DNA of 64,000 nt from CAYSRJ01 sp964521865 (GTDB lineage: Bacteria > Spirochaetota > B62-G9 > DRHN01), in NCBI GenBank assembly GCA_964521865.1, contig CAZFTJ010000020.1, positions 21,223-85,222 on the forward strand, given 5' to 3'. The notes under the pieces were generated by a model that had not been told where the DNA came from, did no database searches, and was given only the letters and a program-made list of their open reading frames with translations. Position numbers and translations under genes: made by a program. Each line of letters begins with the position of its first letter. Within the stretch, counting starts at the first letter, position 1. Shown here piece after piece: positions 61,037-64,000 of the stretch.

Positions 61037-63961
61037 CTACTTTGACATCCGCTCCTTCAACTTTGTTTTTTCCACCACTTGTATAATTCGCGCATCTTTT
61101 GCATTTGGGTGAAGCATTTTGTTGATTTTAACAATTCGCTTCTTGAGTTCAGTTTCCAGGTGTGGAGTGTCACATTTAAAAACAACATAGTAAATTAGCT
61201 TTAACATAATCGAGTTTAGAAGCAAATGGTTATTCTCGCATAACACTATAACTTCATCAATCATGCTAATATTGTCATTAATGTTGTTTTCGATTACCAA
61301 GAAGTAGAGTATGAATAGCTTGTATAGATTTACCTCCTTTGACAATTTCAAAGTATGAATATGAGCTTTCACTAAATCTTCTAAATTAACATGCGCTACC
61401 GTGTCATATAAAAACGTATGAGAAAAGATTGGAGAAAAGCCCTTTATGACGTCGAGTAAGCTGGATAATTCTTCGTCATCTTGGATTTCTTTTTTAAGGT
61501 CTTTCATAAAGAAGAAAAAAAGGAGACACCCTTGGTCAATAATGAAATCGAAAATCTCATCTATAAGCTCCCTGTCAAGTACTGCATCCATGTTTCGAAA
61601 GATTCGACCAAGAATGAATATGTGACGGGCTAGAATGTCAGTATCAATGTCTGATAAAGTGTATAGATGTTTTTTCTTCACTGCGGATTCGATGGATGAA
61701 AGAGGTAACGTAATATCTTGTATCTCATCCTTCGCAGTGTTTTCTAAAGGCTTGATCTTCTCTGTTACGCTTTCGATCATAGTGTTTAATTCTTCAAAGA
61801 GTTTTGGAAAATTGTCAATTTCAGGGGAAACGTCCTTGTATTCCGGGTATTTTTGCATAAATAGTTCAAGTGCTCGGATCGTATTGAAATAGATCTGAAT
61901 TAATAAATTTTCGTCATTCCTTCTAAATCCTGCATAAATCTCTAGTTCATTTCCGAAGGAGAGAAAAAGAAAGTCCTTTGAAATAATCATTTTCCTAAAT
62001 GATTCGACATTTTTCATGTAATGAGCTAAAAAATACTCAAAGACTCCATTCAAACGGAAGTTATACCAATCATTTCCAATATTGATTAAAATTCCTTTAT
62101 CTATGATGTATTCAACAACTGACCTAGAATTCGCAATTATCCTAATGTTTTTCCGTTTAAAATCTTCAAAGCATTTAACGATTTCGGAATAGGGTGCAGA
62201 GTACTCTGTGTTCTCGAAGTTTTTGTATAAGTAGAACGCTAACTCGGCTAAGTAGTCCTTATAGTTGTCAAATGAGAAATTCTTGGTAAAATCGAGTGCC
62301 AAATTTCTCTTGTCGAGTAGATTTTCAATATAGAGGTCAATGAGTTCAACATTATTGTGTATGTTAACAACTGATGTTCGCTCAAATATCCATAAGAATA
62401 GAGATACAGTCCAATAGTTAAAATGAATATTCAGCTGAGTGAAGATGCTGGTAAGTTTATCTATTATAGCTTCAGTGTTGCAGGCTTGCACAAATGGCCA
62501 TTTCTCCGTCAGTATTCTTATCTGCTTGCGACTTATGTCATGAATGAATAGCTCCTTGTATTTTAGTTTGTTTATTGTCGGCTTAAGGCCTACCTTCTGT
62601 CGTCTAGTAATGGAGGCTATAAATTTTAATTGTGGATTAGATTGTATTTCATTAATTATTAAAGAGTTTATCTGTGTTGTTGAATGATCGTAATTGTCTA
62701 ACAGCAGTACAATTTTATACGATGATAGTATAGCCTCTGCTATCCGATTAGATACGTTATATTCTTCTTTAATCAAACGTTTTATATCACAAGTATAGTT
62801 ATTCTCACCCCTTCTATAAATTGTTTTCAGGTCGACATATACTGGGACGCTTCCCCATTCAGGGAAATGACTTAAATAGTCCATGAGGACTTTGAGAAGC
62901 AGCATTGTTTTTCCACTCTTTTCGCTGCCAAACAGCACATAGTTTTCATTACTGAACAACTCATTATATGTAATTGGTTTGACAGTTTTAACGTGTTTGT
63001 TTTTTTCAGTTAGTCTCGTAATGTCTCTAACTTCTTCGTAAGGCTTTAATACTGGCTCGGTGAAAATGTCTTGAAAATCGACATTATCTTGACCATACAA
63101 TATGAGTCTTTTACCCGCTGCTTCAACCGTGCTCGAATATTTATTGAGTAATGCTTTGCGGATCTCAATAGCTACTTTTTTCGACCTACTCACAGGGATA
63201 TTTAAATTCTTTTCATTATTTAGAACGAACTTGCCTTCAAAATATCTATTGTCTTGAACATTTAGTGAGTAATCATCCAGATCTATCTCAATAATCACAT
63301 ACCCGGTATTATGGGGGCTGTTCACCGAGAGGCAGGAAGGCGCACGGCAAGAAAAAATCGCATCTGAAGAGCAGAAATCAATAGACTCGCCAGTACGATG
63401 CGAATGCCCAGAAAAAAGAATGTCAAAATGTTTGTATAAAAGCTTCTCAATATCCACCCTATTGTACTCTTTGAGGTATGCCAGTGAAAAATGTGATACT
63501 AGTATTTTTAAATCATAGTCCTTGAGCTTCTTTGTTATTTCATAAGCTAATGTTACAGGGAACAACAAATTACCATAATCAGATATAGTGTTAAAGGATG
63601 CCCAAGCAGTATTGATTGAAACCAGTGCAATTTTCTTGTTATTGATTTCCATATCATCAAAATAATAGAGCTCTGTAATCAGTTTTGGCCCAACAAAGGT
63701 GCTTATTGCATCATTATAATCGGAGATGTAACTAATATTCTCTGAGAACTGTCTTGATACGTCATCGCAAATAAAGCTATCTAACTTTTGTGTCGATGCA
63801 ATGGAGGTTACATAATCTTTAAACATGGGTTTTATTTTTTCTCTATCAATGTCATGGTTTCCACAAGTAACGATATATTTTTTTGGTTTAATTGTCTCAA
63901 ACACAGAATCCTTGATGTATTGAAATACCTTACTGTATGAGGTATGTGAGGTGGACCCCAA
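61037..63961 (-). CDS. Metallophosphoesterase-STAND NTPase, 5' end apparently truncated
   Basis: A 974-residue protein. Residues 1-230 are the later part of a calcineurin-like phosphoesterase: GNHD (34-37), His157 in LVSHFS and GHSH (185-188). The first two metal motifs (DxH and GDxxD) are absent. A STAND/NACHT-like ATPase follows: Walker A GSEKSGKT (345-352), Walker B LLLDNYD (419-425), SITRRQK sensor region, then a long helical C-terminal part without clear repeats. The frame opens with TTG 63961 and no ribosome site; a stop at 63986-63988 lies just upstream, in sequence resembling an IS end. Related fusions are known or suspected anti-phage sensors. Confidence 0.8.
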   Translation of the reverse strand: MGSTSHTSYSKVFQYIKDSVFETIKPKKYIVTCGNHDIDREKIKPMFKDYVTSIASTQKLDSFICDDVSRQFSENISYISDYNDAISTFVGPKLITELYYFDDMEINNKKIALVSINTAWASFNTISDYGNLLFPVTLAYEITKKLKDYDLKILVSHFSLAYLKEYNRVDIEKLLYKHFDILFSGHSHRTGESIDFCSSDAIFSCRAPSCLSVNSPHNTGYVIIEIDLDDYSLNVQDNRYFEGKFVLNNEKNLNIPVSRSKKVAIEIRKALLNKYSSTVEAAGKRLILYGQDNVDFQDIFTEPVLKPYEEVRDITRLTEKNKHVKTVKPITYNELFSNENYVLFGSEKSGKTMLLLKVLMDYLSHFPEWGSVPVYVDLKTIYRRGENNYTCDIKRLIKEEYNVSNRIAEAILSSYKIVLLLDNYDHSTTQINSLIINEIQSNPQLKFIASITRRQKVGLKPTINKLKYKELFIHDISRKQIRILTEKWPFVQACNTEAIIDKLTSIFTQLNIHFNYWTVSLFLWIFERTSVVNIHNNVELIDLYIENLLDKRNLALDFTKNFSFDNYKDYLAELAFYLYKNFENTEYSAPYSEIVKCFEDFKRKNIRIIANSRSVVEYIIDKGILINIGNDWYNFRLNGVFEYFLAHYMKNVESFRKMIISKDFLFLSFGNELEIYAGFRRNDENLLIQIYFNTIRALELFMQKYPEYKDVSPEIDNFPKLFEELNTMIESVTEKIKPLENTAKDEIQDITLPLSSIESAVKKKHLYTLSDIDTDILARHIFILGRIFRNMDAVLDRELIDEIFDFIIDQGCLLFFFFMKDLKKEIQDDEELSSLLDVIKGFSPIFSHTFLYDTVAHVNLEDLVKAHIHTLKLSKEVNLYKLFILYFLVIENNINDNISMIDEVIVLCENNHLLLNSIMLKLIYYVVFKCDTPHLETELKKRIVKINKMLHPNAKDARIIQVVEKTKLKERMSK

Positions 63962-64000
63962 TGGTTGGACAGAATTTAAGAGAATTTAAGAAATTATTTT

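Noticed and set aside
1..64000. CRISPR arrays or rRNA genes
   Set aside because: I saw no regularly spaced short repeats and no rRNA sequence on either strand.

Overview
The window reads as a chromosome segment of a flagellated spirochaete. The strongest evidence is the minus-strand order dprA-topA-xerC-hslV-hslU-flgB-flgC-fliE-fliF-fliG-fliH-fliI-fliJ-(SLT transglycosylase)-flbB-fliK-flgD-flgE at 1-18174. The coiled-coil flbB collar gene and a Treponema-like FlgE are spirochaete hallmarks. From 1 to about 34.7 kb the sequence is compact, balanced in base composition and nearly all coding, with overlapping or abutting genes.

Layout. 1-11741 is the flagellar hook, rod, MS-ring, C-ring and export-ATPase operon. 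12058-19106 holds HslVU, XerC, TopA, DprA, a TPR lipoprotein and a small HTH protein, led by a clear sigma-70 promoter at 19201-19228. 19297-24044 carries two unrecognised proteins, an exported LolA-like protein, RecN and NAD kinase. 24402-28052 is a four-gene minus-strand unit (RsmE, a WecG/TagA glycosyltransferase, a GlgD-like protein and a DegT-fold protein without its PLP lysine). 28242-30767 carries a small protein, a large TPR protein and RlmN. 30909-34513 holds an aldo/keto reductase, a Tat-type DUF362 protein and a membrane polyferredoxin.

At 34658 a tRNA-Arg(CCG) gene marks the edge of an accessory region. Its 3' end is duplicated at 60052-60095, so 34.7-60.1 kb looks like an integrated island. 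The island is much more AT-rich, at least from 38 to 59 kb, and is littered with broken transposase genes (IS110, IS3-like) and decayed sugar genes. It holds two solute-import and catabolism loci. Locus A (minus, 37764-49179) has a SorC regulator, a YhfX-like PLP protein, a NagB-like protein, a class III aminotransferase, a binding protein, two permeases, a DUF4432 aldose-epimerase-like protein and a cupin; it suggests use of an amino sugar or related compound and is the best candidate for an undescribed pathway. Locus B (50281-58806) has a LacI regulator, three URO-D/MtaA-family proteins (one interrupted by a stop codon), a binding protein and two permeases. Neither locus has an intact ABC ATPase gene; the only one present is a decayed fragment with a mutated Walker A lysine.

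The right end (60.2-64 kb) is a second accessory zone: an excisionase-like HTH protein, an IS481-like scrap, and a large metallophosphoesterase plus STAND/NACHT-type NTPase resembling anti-phage proteins, whose N terminus seems lost next to what may be an insertion-sequence end.
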